From: Candidatus Sericytochromatia bacterium
Lineage (GTDB): Bacteria > Cyanobacteriota > Sericytochromatia > UBA7694
Direction: 5' to 3'
Length of the DNA: 64,000 nt
NCBI GenBank assembly: GCA_018780035.1
Contig: JADMKE010000024.1
Location: 391,236-455,235 of the forward strand
Shown piece after piece: positions 50,701 to 59,485 of this stretch. Every line of letters starts with the position of its first letter. Position 1 is the stretch's first letter. Below the pieces are notes generated by a model. It had not been told where the DNA came from. It did no database searches and was given only the letters and a program-made list of their open reading frames with translations. Both the position numbers and the translations under genes were made by a program.

Positions 50701-53604
50701 CACGTCGATAAACTGCTGGGCTTCGGGACGGGCCACGATCCAGTCGTTGATATCGTCGAGTTTGTCGGGTGAGATGACCTCGTTGCGATGAACAATCACT
50801 TTGCCAGCATCGCTGACAATGTCACGGGCAGAGGTACGGCCCACCAAGCGGTCAATCAATTTCAGGTGAAGATTTTCACCCTCTTTGACATCGCAAAGGC
50901 GGAAAAAATTCATGGTGCCGCAATCTTCGTCGAGGATGATCACGTCTTGGGCCACGTCCGCCAGACGGCGGGTAAGATAGCCAGAGTCAGCGGTGCGCAA
51001 CGCGGTATCGACAATCCCTTTACGGGCCCCGTAAGAGGAGAGCACATACTCGGTTACGTTCAAGCCCTCTTTGAAGTTGGACTTGATCGCCATATCGATA
51101 ATCCGACCGGAAGGATCAGACATCAGACCGCGCATCCCGATCAACTGACGAACCTGTGAGATATTACCACGGGCGCCGGAGAAGGCCATCATGTACACAG
51201 AGTTGAGCTTGTTCTCGGGATCGTTTTTATCGATCAGCTTGGTCAACGATTCAGAAGCTTCATGCCAGGTATTGATAACGCGGGTATAACGCTCTGTTTC
51301 GGTGATCTGACCGCGGTGGAACAGGCGTTCGGCCTCGGTGATAATGTCTTCAGCCGCTTTGAGGATTTCAGGTTTGCGTTTGTTGACAACCAAGTCACAA
51401 ATCGCAATCGAAACACCGGCTTTGGTGGCATAGTGGAAGCCTGCGTCTTTGAGGTTATTCGCCAATTCGGCGCTGCGCTCATTGCCGTAGACTTTGTAAC
51501 AGCTTTCAATCAAGTCAGAAAGTTGCTCTTTGCCAAAAGAATAATTCTGGTAAGGCACTTCTTTGGGGAAGAGTTGGTTGAGCAACAAACGACCTGCAGT
51601 GGTGCGGATATACACCTGATCGCTCATTTTCACTTCGCCTGATTCTTCCAGATCGCCCAGGGGAATGCCTGCAAATTTAACGATCATCCGGCCCTGTTTG
51701 TCGCGTTTGGGCTGGCCTTTGTCATCAAGCTGAGCGGTGGAGTGCAAATGCACCATCACAGGCTCATCCAGATCGAGACGGGGCACAGGGAAGCGCACCA
51801 AAACTTTGGCGTGGATATCCACTTGGCCCGCTTGGTAAGCAGCCAGCATCTCATCCGATGAGCTGAACACCTTGCCATTGCCAATCAGGGTCGAGTCCTC
51901 TTTGTCGGCCTCGGGATTGTCGATCGTGACATAATAACAGCCGATAACCATGTCCTGTGAAGGGCTGACAATCGCCTTGCCCGTAGCGGGCAGCAGGATA
52001 TTGTTGGTGGCCATCATCAACAAACGGGCTTCGGTCTGCGCTTCAATCGAAAGCGGGACGTGAACGGCCATTTGGTCACCGTCAAAGTCAGCGTTGAACG
52101 CCGTACAAACCAGCGGGTGCAATTGAATCGCGCGCCCTTCAACCAGAATCGGTTCAAAGGCTTGAATGCCCAAACGGTGCAGGGTTGGAGCGCGGTTGAG
52201 CAGCACGGGGTGACCTTTGATCACCTCTTCGAGAATGTCCCAGACGAAGGTGTCTTGGCGCTCAATCAGTTTTTTGGCTGATTTAATATTCTGCACCACG
52301 CCACGTTCAACCAATTTGTTCATGACAAAGGGCTTAAACAGCTCCAGCGCCATTTCTTTGGGCAAACCGCATTGGTTCAATTTGAGTGACGGTCCGACAA
52401 CAATAACCGAACGGCCTGAATAATCGACACGTTTACCGAGCAGGTTCTGACGGAATCGGCCCTGTTTGCCCTCAACGATATCGCTGAGAGATTTGAGAGC
52501 GCGGTTATTGGGGCCCACCACCGTGCGACCACGGCGGCCATTGTCAAACAAGGCATCAACCGCTTCTTGCAACATGCGCTTTTCGTTGCGGATGATAATA
52601 TCCGGCGCTTCCATCTCAAGCAGACGGTTGAGACGGTTATTGCGGTTGATCACACGGCGATAGAGGTCATTTAAGTCGGAGGTCGCAAAGCGGCCGCCGT
52701 CGAGTTGGACCATCGGGCGCAGATCGGGCGGAATCACGGGAATCACGTCCAAGACCATCCAGGTCGGGTGTGAGCCGGAATTCAAGAAGTTCTCAATCAC
52801 GCGCAAGCGCTTGATCAATTTGATCTTCTTTTGGCCAGAGGGTTTGTTTTCACGCAGTTCGTGCCAGATTTCGTCGGAGATGGTTTTGAGGTCGAGTTCA
52901 CCCAGCAGGCGTTTGATCGCCGGGGCACCCATTTCAGCTTCAAAACTCTCATCACCGTAAATGCGGCAGAGCTGATCGTATTTGTCTTCTGAAAGCAATT
53001 GGCCCTTTTTCAAGAAGAGTGTACCGGGTTCGGGGGTCTCTTCTTTGGCGGGGGCGGCAACAGCATCTTCGTCACCCTCTTCAGCCGCAGCGGCTTCGAG
53101 AATGACCTTTTCGGCGGCTGTGCTTTCACGCACCAGGGTTTCGTCTTTCAGGACAATATACGCGTTGTAATAGGTCACATCTTCCAGACTGCGCAGGGGG
53201 ATATCCAGCAGCAGACTCAGGTAGCTGGGAATGCCTTTGAGGTACCAAATATGGACCACGGGGGCAGCCAGTTTAATGTGGCCCATGCGGTGACGGCGCA
53301 CCTTGGACTCAGTGACTTCAACGCCGCAACGTTCGCAAATAATGCCGCGGTGGCGGACACGTTTGTACTTTTGGCAATAGCACTCCCAGTCACGGGAAGG
53401 TCCAAAAATGCGTTCGCAAAACAGACCCCCCATTTCGGGCTTGAGGGTGCGGTAGTTGATCGTTTCGGGCTTGGTGACCTCGCCACGGGACCAGCTCAGA
53501 ATGCGCTGGGGAGAGGCAATCCCGATTTTAATACAATCGAAGGCATCTCCTTCATCGCTGGGCTGTTGACCTTGAGGGTAAATCAGAGGTTCGCTCTTAA
53601 TCAC
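47746..53604 (-). CDS. rpoC: RNA polymerase beta' subunit, unsplit, with long trigger-loop insert
   Basis: The 1,952-residue protein opens with cyanobacterial RpoC1-like sequence ('[18 protein letters not shown]', '[20 protein letters not shown]'). It has the active-site NADFDGD near residue 503 and the C-terminal zinc site '[13 protein letters not shown]'. From about 1,027 to 1,662, between 'MRTFHTGG' and '[15 protein letters not shown]', there is an insert of about 640 residues with sandwich-barrel-like repeats, the place and size of cyanobacterial SI3. RpoC1 and RpoC2 are fused in one frame here, unlike Cyanobacteria. An acidic insert lies near 155-190 and an Ala-rich tail at 1,920-1,952. 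Start GTG 53604; 61 nt after rpoB. Confidence 0.97.
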   Translation of the reverse strand: MIKSEPLIYPQGQQPSDEGDAFDCIKIGIASPQRILSWSRGEVTKPETINYRTLKPEMGGLFCERIFGPSRDWECYCQKYKRVRHRGIICERCGVEVTESKVRRHRMGHIKLAAPVVHIWYLKGIPSYLSLLLDIPLRSLEDVTYYNAYIVLKDETLVRESTAAEKVILEAAAAEEGDEDAVAAPAKEETPEPGTLFLKKGQLLSEDKYDQLCRIYGDESFEAEMGAPAIKRLLGELDLKTISDEIWHELRENKPSGQKKIKLIKRLRVIENFLNSGSHPTWMVLDVIPVIPPDLRPMVQLDGGRFATSDLNDLYRRVINRNNRLNRLLEMEAPDIIIRNEKRMLQEAVDALFDNGRRGRTVVGPNNRALKSLSDIVEGKQGRFRQNLLGKRVDYSGRSVIVVGPSLKLNQCGLPKEMALELFKPFVMNKLVERGVVQNIKSAKKLIERQDTFVWDILEEVIKGHPVLLNRAPTLHRLGIQAFEPILVEGRAIQLHPLVCTAFNADFDGDQMAVHVPLSIEAQTEARLLMMATNNILLPATGKAIVSPSQDMVIGCYYVTIDNPEADKEDSTLIGNGKVFSSSDEMLAAYQAGQVDIHAKVLVRFPVPRLDLDEPVMVHLHSTAQLDDKGQPKRDKQGRMIVKFAGIPLGDLEESGEVKMSDQVYIRTTAGRLLLNQLFPKEVPYQNYSFGKEQLSDLIESCYKVYGNERSAELANNLKDAGFHYATKAGVSIAICDLVVNKRKPEILKAAEDIITEAERLFHRGQITETERYTRVINTWHEASESLTKLIDKNDPENKLNSVYMMAFSGARGNISQVRQLIGMRGLMSDPSGRIIDMAIKSNFKEGLNVTEYVLSSYGARKGIVDTALRTADSGYLTRRLADVAQDVIILDEDCGTMNFFRLCDVKEGENLHLKLIDRLVGRTSARDIVSDAGKVIVHRNEVISPDKLDDINDWIVARPEAQQFIDVRSPMGCESHFGVCRLCYGWSLTNQRVVDRGEPIGIIAAQSIGEPGTQLTMRTFHTGGVFEGASAEKIYPGKGVKGKISYNASEMVTQDIRTQAGDNLKVLEKEFEITLSPGGRKKDKKISIMPGFAIRAKDGDEVDESSVLAIAVRESGKFGRSSIERKQKEVVGGVSGKIVYDGILYEQRRNRAKQQDETIVTSKEGLVWIYSGDVYSMPPKCEVRVKDGDVLKFGDTIASIGTSTEYGGRVSLIENEDGTKNLSIITAELQLEGALVDKTRPETTLNFLDEDLSVRNFELFVENGTRLENNQVIAKAFESRYKIERNGIVHYVHEVNEKEPIAKEVEVLLLFEESYSLKDKTLFLEESATVAAGTELMEGEKVEEAGFVYYEPDTSQELLFYPGAVAYRFTDGSEILVEENASIRNGKLLGKRLDPDSGEMAEVHSEIDGFIQMIPVDEAETLIVIRPFKKYKIKPGENFFQVRTESDNIGLDTVTRLLHRQGDRVKAGSPLSRIELQFKLLGSLVTLGGRVNLLPHPELEDTYFLNLSSTEALSGQKGTLRGTFSPEYQEIDIYIDPLVKDGEMVKARHKVASTEYRVKSDGTIHVYEDSNTGVFRMMLLTSEHEKVYGDVSNPLVKEGDKLFEGDLIAEGLPSLETGVVTKVDKNGVVVRRARPYLVSQGSHLVVTDQSMVRQGEVIAILTYEQMKTGDIIQGLPRVEELLETRKPKETAILSEYEGEVLDVLRDDDKTTIKIRGVKIGLEHEQEYAIEVPYTASAIVVNGQKITRGLRLTSGSVNPHELLKIQDVAAAQRYLVDGVQMVYRSQGVKINDRHIEVIVRQMTRKCRIENPGETTFLPGEIVSETRIQQEKKRVAEIGLETESFEYTPILLGITKASLNTESFISAASFQETTRVLTEAAVEGKRDWLRGLKENVIIGRLIPAGTGMRSKAMRDELLKKQRFVAENTAAADAAAALVYAEAAEAKAAAKRDA

Positions 53605-53665
53605 AGTTATCTTACCTACAATTTCTCATTTTTTTCAAAGACGTACCAATTAGAATTGGCACTGT

Positions 53666-56600
53666 TTAGCTGCTGAGTTCCGTGGGTTCCAGCAGCGAGG
53701 TCTTGGAGAGCTGTTCTTTCAGCCGCTCTTTGTACTGGGTGAGACTGTCTTCAAACAGTTCCACTTCGGATTCGGTTCCATCATCGCCAATGTGGAGAAT
53801 TTGGATATCGAGGCCCAGACTTTGCAATTCGCGAATCAATACTTTGAAGGATTCGGGAATGCCCGGTTTTTGAATATTTTTGCCTTTGACAATCGATTCG
53901 TAGGCAGCTGCGCGGCCCATCACGTCATCGGACTTGATGGTCAGCATTTCTTGCAGGGTATACGCGGCGCCATAGGCTTCCAGACCCCAAACTTCCATTT
54001 CACCGAAGCGCTGGCCACCGAACTGGGCTTTCCCGCCGAGGGGCTGCTGGGTAACGAGGGAGTAAGGTCCTGTGGAGCGGGCATGGATTTTGTCGTCAAC
54101 CAAGTGGACGAGTTTCATCATATAAAAATTGCCCACACCCACTTTTTGCAAGAAGGCTTCACCTGAACGGCCATCGTAAAGGGTGATTTTGCCAGTGTCG
54201 CTCAGCCATTCCCAATCTTTGGTGGCCTGTTCCATGGCATCCGCTTCACTCAGTTCATCGCCGCGATCTTCAGCGCGCTGCAACATCTCTGAGACCTGTT
54301 TCTGCATTTGGCGTTCACGGGCTGCATTCAGCTCGTTTTCCACCAATTGCTGAGAAGCCATGGCACCGAACATTTCGTCGAAGGGGGTGATTTCGACCAT
54401 TTCTTCGTTGAAAGCAGCAGCCAGACCCATGAGGTATTCATAGATTTGACCCACATTCATACGGCCAGGTACACCCAGGGGATTGAGCACAATATCAACC
54501 GGGGTGCCATTGGGCAAGAAAGGCATGTCTTCGACGGGCAATACACGGGAGATGATCCCTTTGTTGCCGTGACGGCCTGCCATTTTGTCGCCAACTGAGA
54601 TTTTGCGTTTCTGGGCAATATAGACGCGAACCACTTTGTTCACACCGGGGGGCAACTCGTCGCCATTTTCACGGCTGAAGACTTTGACGTCGACGACGCG
54701 GCCTTTTTCACCGTGGGGCACGCGCAGCGAGGTATCACGCACATCGCGGGCTTTTTCGCCGAAAATCGCACGCAGCAATTTTTCTTCGGGCGGGTGCTCA
54801 GACTCCCCTTTGGGGGTGACTTTGCCGACCAGGATATCACCGGGTTCGATTTCTGCACCGACGCGAATAATGCCGTCTTCGTCAAGATCGCGCAGAGCGT
54901 CTTCGCCGACATTGGGAATATCGCGGGTGATTTCTTCAGCCCCCAACTTGGTGGTCCGGGCTTCGGTCTCATATTTCTCAATGTGAATCGAGGTAAAGAC
55001 GTCATCTTTGACCAAACGCTGACTGATCAAAATCGCGTCTTCAAAGTTATAGCCTTCCCAAGGCATAAAGGCCACGAGAATATTGCGGCCCAGCGCCAGC
55101 TCACCCATTTGGGTTGAAGCGCCATCGGCAATCAGCTCACCGGCTTTGACCTTTTGGCCCTGTACCACCGCAGGTTTCTGGTTGATACAGGTATCTTGGT
55201 TGGAGCGGTAGAATTTGAGCAAGTCGTACTGTCTGACATCGCCTTTGACGGTTTTGACACGCACTTTATCTGCAGAGACAAAGACCACTTCGCCATCTTC
55301 TTCAGCCAAAACGAGGCTGCCAGAGTCATAGGCCACGCGTTTTTCGAGACCGGTTCCCACCAGGGGCCGCTCAGGCTTGACCAGGGGCACAGACTGACGT
55401 TGCATGTTGGAACCCATCAAAGCGCGGTTCGCGTCATCGTGCTCCAAGAAGGGAATGATCGACGTGGCCACTGAGACGATTTGAACGGGTGATACACCCA
55501 CAAATTCGACCTCGGAAGGATCCACTTCGAAGAAATCGCCTTTGAAGCGAACCGGCACGCGGGGCAATTGGAAACGGCGTTCCATGACTTTTTCGCCATC
55601 GCGAACGACTTCCACGTCTTCAAAGCCCAAGTCTCCCGGAGCGATGTAATGGTTGTCTTCTTTGTCGGCAGTCATAAACACCAATTCGCGGGTCAAGAGG
55701 CCATTGCGAACGCGCCAGTAGGGGGTTTCAAGGAAACCGTATTCATTGACCTGGGAGAAAGTAGCCATGGAGTTAATCAGACCGGCGTTGGGACCTTCAG
55801 GGGTCTCAATCGGGCAGATACGGCCATAGTGAGAGGTGTGGATATCGCGAACGGCAAAACCAGCACGCTCACGGTTCAAACCGCCAGGTCCCAGAGCGCT
55901 GAGACGGCGTTTGTGCGTCAACTCAGCCAAGGGGTTGGTCTGGTCCATAAACTGAGAGAGCTGAGAAGAACCAAAGAACTCTTTGATCGAAGCAACCAGC
56001 GGTTTGGCATTGATCAGGTTCTGGGGTGTCAGGCTGTCGATGTCTTGAATGGTCATGCGCTCACGCACAATCCGCTCAATACGGGTCAGACCGACGCGGA
56101 ACTGGTTCTGCAGCAATTCGCCCACAGAGCGAATACGGCGATTACCCAGGTGGTCAATATCATCCAAATCGCCCATGTCGAAGTTAAAACCAACAAGGTA
56201 GTCAATAATCGCGACGATATCGCGGTTATCCAAGGTGCGAATATCTTCAGAGACGTCGAGTTTGAGCTTCTGGTTGATCTTGTAGCGACCCACACGACCG
56301 AGGTCGTAGCGCTTGGGATCAAAGAAACGGCTCTTGATCATCTGTTGACCACCCTCAGCAGAGGGGGGGTCGCCTGGACGCAGTTTTTTGTAGACTTCGA
56401 TCAGGGCCTGATCGGTGGTTTCAATGCCCTGGCCTTTTTCTTTTTCGAGCGTGCGCTCCAAGAAATCCCGGTGACGGAAAAGTTCTTTCATGTCCTGGGT
56501 TTGGTAACCCAAGGCACGCAAAAAGGTCGTGGCCAAAATTTTACGGGTTTTGTCGACCCGAATGTGAATCAGACCGTGGTTGTCGGTCTCAAATTTGAGC

Positions 56601-57139
56601 CAAGCGCCGCGGTTGGGGATCACAGTAGCGGAGTAGAGGGTTTTGCCACCGGTCTCAGCATCTTCACGTTTGAAGTAGACGCCGGGAGAGCGGACAATTT
56701 GGCTGACAACAACGCGTTCAGCGCCGTTGATGACAAAGGTGCCACGTTCAGTCATGAGGGGCAATTCGCCAATAAAAATGCGCTGCTCTTTGATCTCACC
56801 CGTTTGTTTGTTGACAAGCTGTACGGGAATTTTGAGATGGGCGGCGTAAGTCAGGTCGCGGGCCCGGCAGTCGGGCACGGAGTAAGGGGGCTGTTCCAAT
56901 TCGTAATTGGGAAGCAAGTGCAGCTCTAAGCGGCCACTGTAGTCTTGGATCGGGGAGAAAGATTCCAGGGCTTCTGGCAGTCCTTCTTTGAGAAACCATT
57001 TAAAGGAGTCTTTCTGAATCTTAATCAGATCAGGAAGTTGTTTAAAACTTTCAGAAACTTCTTTGTGGATTTTTTTACGTTCCAGGGCGGCGGTTGAAAA
57101 CATCGGTGATCGTATACCTACCTTATCAAATTCATGCAT
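53666..57139 (-). CDS. rpoB: RNA polymerase beta subunit
   Basis: The 1,157-residue protein has the normal length for Gram-positive and cyanobacterial RpoB. Conserved stretches include '[20 protein letters not shown]', the rifampicin-region 'LSALGPGGL', '[20 protein letters not shown]', '[15 protein letters not shown]' and '[21 protein letters not shown]'. The N-terminal '[20 protein letters not shown]' block is closest in memory to cyanobacterial RpoB. Start ATG 57139; ATG 57103 ([13 protein letters not shown]) is an alternative because AAGGTAGG is about 13 nt before it. rplJ/rplL are not upstream; Cyanobacteria also have rpoB apart from them. Confidence 0.97.
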   Translation of the reverse strand: MHEFDKVGIRSPMFSTAALERKKIHKEVSESFKQLPDLIKIQKDSFKWFLKEGLPEALESFSPIQDYSGRLELHLLPNYELEQPPYSVPDCRARDLTYAAHLKIPVQLVNKQTGEIKEQRIFIGELPLMTERGTFVINGAERVVVSQIVRSPGVYFKREDAETGGKTLYSATVIPNRGAWLKFETDNHGLIHIRVDKTRKILATTFLRALGYQTQDMKELFRHRDFLERTLEKEKGQGIETTDQALIEVYKKLRPGDPPSAEGGQQMIKSRFFDPKRYDLGRVGRYKINQKLKLDVSEDIRTLDNRDIVAIIDYLVGFNFDMGDLDDIDHLGNRRIRSVGELLQNQFRVGLTRIERIVRERMTIQDIDSLTPQNLINAKPLVASIKEFFGSSQLSQFMDQTNPLAELTHKRRLSALGPGGLNRERAGFAVRDIHTSHYGRICPIETPEGPNAGLINSMATFSQVNEYGFLETPYWRVRNGLLTRELVFMTADKEDNHYIAPGDLGFEDVEVVRDGEKVMERRFQLPRVPVRFKGDFFEVDPSEVEFVGVSPVQIVSVATSIIPFLEHDDANRALMGSNMQRQSVPLVKPERPLVGTGLEKRVAYDSGSLVLAEEDGEVVFVSADKVRVKTVKGDVRQYDLLKFYRSNQDTCINQKPAVVQGQKVKAGELIADGASTQMGELALGRNILVAFMPWEGYNFEDAILISQRLVKDDVFTSIHIEKYETEARTTKLGAEEITRDIPNVGEDALRDLDEDGIIRVGAEIEPGDILVGKVTPKGESEHPPEEKLLRAIFGEKARDVRDTSLRVPHGEKGRVVDVKVFSRENGDELPPGVNKVVRVYIAQKRKISVGDKMAGRHGNKGIISRVLPVEDMPFLPNGTPVDIVLNPLGVPGRMNVGQIYEYLMGLAAAFNEEMVEITPFDEMFGAMASQQLVENELNAARERQMQKQVSEMLQRAEDRGDELSEADAMEQATKDWEWLSDTGKITLYDGRSGEAFLQKVGVGNFYMMKLVHLVDDKIHARSTGPYSLVTQQPLGGKAQFGGQRFGEMEVWGLEAYGAAYTLQEMLTIKSDDVMGRAAAYESIVKGKNIQKPGIPESFKVLIRELQSLGLDIQILHIGDDGTESEVELFEDSLTQYKERLKEQLSKTSLLEPTELSS

Positions 57140-57334
57140 CCGCGTTGGATGAAACCGACCCCATGATTGGGGTTCTTATAAGAGGGGGTTGTATGCCGTC
57201 TTGGCGACGGAAGCACACAAAAAAAACAAGATGCCACACCCAGGTAATTCCGGGGGCATGAAAAATTGGATTTTAAATGTAATGCTGCCAGCATTCAGCG
57301 CTATGCGAGACCAACCCTCTTAGAATGATCGCAG
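57140..57334 (-). promoter_or_regulatory. structured rpoB leader
   Basis: If transcription starts near 57334, rpoB has an untranslated leader of about 195 nt. It contains several hairpins: ACCCC/GGGGT at 57158-57173, 20 nt before the start codon; CCGTC/GACGG at 57196-57210; and AATGCTG-C-CAGCATT at 57281-57295. None has a following T run, so they look more like control or stability elements than terminators. Role inferred only. I see no gene here. Confidence 0.4.
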
Positions 57335-57340
57335 GTAAGC

Positions 57341-57370
57341 AGTTTAATCAGTCTATGCGTGTATTGTCAA
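57341..57370 (-). promoter_or_regulatory. candidate rpoB promoter
   Basis: Reading the minus strand: TTGACA (57365-57370, perfect -35), 18 nt, TAAACT (57341-57346, four of six to TATAAT). It is the best sigma-70-type match upstream of rpoB. No other match as good was seen in the 446-nt gap. Confidence 0.55.
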
Positions 57371-57520
57371 GGCTTTAGACTGTGCTTTGCCTGCACCCCC
57401 ACAAGAGCTGTCTGTGTCAGGCAGCACCTCATTCTTAACCTCAGTTCGGGTTTCAATTTAATTTTTTTTTAGTCTTTATTTTCAAAAAAGCACAAAAAAA
57501 GAGGGCAAAAAACAATTCTA

Positions 57521-57552
57521 GCAGGCCCACCCGGTGCATCCAGGGAGCCTGC
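57521..57552 (-). terminator. minus-strand terminator after the small gene at 57586
   Basis: GCAGGC (57521-57526) pairs with GCCTGC (57547-57552), with an inner CCC/GGG pair. On the minus strand it is followed by TAGAATTG then a run of Ts (TTTTTTG). It lies 33 nt after the small gene's stop, and before the rpoB promoter. Confidence 0.6.
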
Positions 57553-57585
57553 CGTCAATCAATAAAAAAAGTCGGGCCTTGGCTT

Positions 57586-57807
57586 TTAATAAAAAAGCTC
57601 GGCGCTTTGCTTTCTCTTTTTCTGAATCACAGGGCTTTTTTTGGCGCTGCGCCGGCCTCTGGGTTGTTCAAACTCTGCTTCAAACTCGGTATAATCGTCG
57701 AGGAATTCACTCTCTCCCTCTTCTTCACCCTGATAAGAATAAGTATAGAGATACTTTTTCTGGTATTGGCTTTTTTTGGCGCCCTTATCTCTGAAATCAG
57801 CAGACAT
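57586..57807 (-). CDS. small charged hypothetical protein upstream of rpoB
   Basis: The 73-residue protein is highly charged: a basic start (MSADFRDKGAKKSQYQKK), an acidic centre (EEEGESEFLDDYTEFEAEFE), and a basic end (RGRRSAKKSPVIQKKRKQ). AAGGAG lies 16 nt before the ATG, which is far. A terminator follows it, which supports a real transcript. Small acidic/basic proteins of this sort often bind RNA, RNA polymerase or ribosomes, but none is recognised here. Confidence 0.5.
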   Translation of the reverse strand: MSADFRDKGAKKSQYQKKYLYTYSYQGEEEGESEFLDDYTEFEAEFEQPRGRRSAKKSPVIQKKRKQSAELFY

Positions 57808-58094
57808 GCAACGTTTTTTAAAACTCCTTCATGTTTAAAAATCATTAGAGGTTGGTCTCAGAATAGCCGCTGAGAAGTGTCTGAATGAACACAGAAGTAC
57901 CCTGTTGGCAGCGATTGGGTACAAAGGGCCCATCAAGAACGATCAAAAGCTTGTATTCTGCTCTTATTCTAGCCTATGGATCCCCATTTTTCAGCCAGGG
58001 CAAAATCTAAAATTAGGTTAAATTTTTCAAACATTGCCCAGAGCGGCGATCAAGTGCCTGTTTTTAAATTCTGAATTGAGATATATATACCTGC

Positions 58095-59354
58095 ATGTTA
58101 AAGATTTCACTCTGCATGATTGTTAAAAACGAAGCAACCCACCTCGATCGGTGTTTGCAAAGTGTGAAAGGCCTGGCCACTGAAATCATCGTGGTCGACA
58201 CGGGCTCCAGCGATGCCACAGTAGACATCGCCCGCTCTCACGGTGCTGAGGTGCATTTTTTTGAATGGTGTGACGATTTCTCACTTGCACGCAATGCCGC
58301 TATCGAAAAAGCACAGGGCGACTGGGTCTTGCTGCTCGATGGCGATGAATGGCTGCCTGATGACGCAGCTGAGACCTGGCCCTCCATTCTCTCCGACCCC
58401 CAATTTGAAGGGGCTGTGGTGCTCAATGCCCAGGTCGGCCCGCCCGAAGACGCCACGGTGTTCAAACGGCTGCTCTTTCGCAACCATCAACACCTGCGCT
58501 TTGTGGGCAAAGTCCACGAAAAGCTGGAACTTCTCAGCGCTGAGCAAAGCGGAGAACAAAGTGGAGAACCCAAGCGCTTTGACTGTTTCCCACTCAGGGT
58601 TTTCCATCAGCCACTCTCACAAGATGCTGCCCAAACCAAAGCCCTTTGGTATTTAGCCCTGATTAAATCCGAATTTAAACAAACAGGGCTCTCCTGGGCC
58701 CGCCAAGCCGAACTCTGGCAACACCAGGCCGATGCAGAAGAGACCCTGGGAAAAAAGGAAGTGGCCCTGAGCAGCCTGCAAACAGCTTGGCGCTGCTACG
58801 AACAGAGCTTTTTACCTGAAAGCGATCTCTTTGGTACCTTTTTGCTCAGCCGCTTGATCTTGCTCGAATTGCAAACCGAGGCCCCCGAATTGCAAAGCCA
58901 TATTCTGGCCCTGTTAAAACGCGCTCCCGAGCGCTTCGAAGGCTGGTTTTTTCAGGCCTATTCCCTGCTGCTTTTGGGCCAGAGCAACCTGGGCATGGCC
59001 CCCCTAAAAGAAGCACTTTTGCGGCGCAAACACCTACAGCCACTCTGGCAATTTCGGCTTGACCTGCTTTTGGCCCGCTACTCGTTGCTGCAGGGGGCCT
59101 CTCAGCAGGGCGAAGAAATACTGCTGCGCCTGCTGGCGCTGGCCCCCCAAGCCGAATTGGTTTGGCATTTGTTGCGGGCCAGCCTCTTAACCAACATGGC
59201 ACTCACATCTGACACCGACCGCCTTTGGCAAAGCCTGGGTGAGCGCAAACCCCCACAACCCCGCTTGCAGGCCCAGCGGCTCTTGCGCGAAGGCCTCTGG
59301 AGCCCCGAAGAGCGGCGCAGTTTGGTGCGTTTGGGCAAAGGTTTTAAGGGCTGA
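58095..59354 (+). CDS. family 2 glycosyltransferase with C-terminal TPR-like helices
   Basis: The 419-residue protein starts with GT2 sequence: 'ISLCMIVKNEATHLDRCLQS', 'IIVVDTGSSDATVDIARSHG', the DxD-type 'LLLDGDEWLPDDA' and 'FRNHQHLRFVGKVHEKLE'. The last 230 residues are helical with Leu-rich repeats like TPRs ('ETLGKKEVALSSLQTAWRCY', 'GWFFQAYSLLLLGQSNLGMA'). This GT2-TPR layout is common in Gram-positive and cyanobacterial cell-surface and SunS-like enzymes. No signal peptide, so cytoplasmic. Its sugar and acceptor are unknown. Confidence 0.85.
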   Translation: MLKISLCMIVKNEATHLDRCLQSVKGLATEIIVVDTGSSDATVDIARSHGAEVHFFEWCDDFSLARNAAIEKAQGDWVLLLDGDEWLPDDAAETWPSILSDPQFEGAVVLNAQVGPPEDATVFKRLLFRNHQHLRFVGKVHEKLELLSAEQSGEQSGEPKRFDCFPLRVFHQPLSQDAAQTKALWYLALIKSEFKQTGLSWARQAELWQHQADAEETLGKKEVALSSLQTAWRCYEQSFLPESDLFGTFLLSRLILLELQTEAPELQSHILALLKRAPERFEGWFFQAYSLLLLGQSNLGMAPLKEALLRRKHLQPLWQFRLDLLLARYSLLQGASQQGEEILLRLLALAPQAELVWHLLRASLLTNMALTSDTDRLWQSLGERKPPQPRLQAQRLLREGLWSPEERRSLVRLGKGFKG

Positions 59355-59485
59355 GCTGGGCTGATCGCAAAAATCTTTTGACCTTTATCAAATCTTTATA
59401 TTCATGTTTTATGCTAGAGATATGAGCTGCCATGCAGCGGGTGTCTCTTCTATATAAATCCAGCTATTTCAGGGGCAATAAATAG

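Noticed and set aside
47746..53604. possible gene fusion error in rpoC
   Set aside because: The frame is open and RpoC motifs are in the right order across the whole length, so an assembly artefact is unlikely.
55568..56929. long open frame antisense to rpoB (453 codons)
   Set aside because: It is a shadow of rpoB codon use; the sense strand is clearly rpoB.
57534..57794. plus-strand ORF opposite the small gene before rpoB
   Set aside because: No ribosome site, no pattern, and the minus-strand frame has a following terminator.
59378..59402. TTGACC and TATATT as a promoter for the modular lipoprotein
   Set aside because: The spacer is only 13 nt, too short for a standard sigma-70 promoter.
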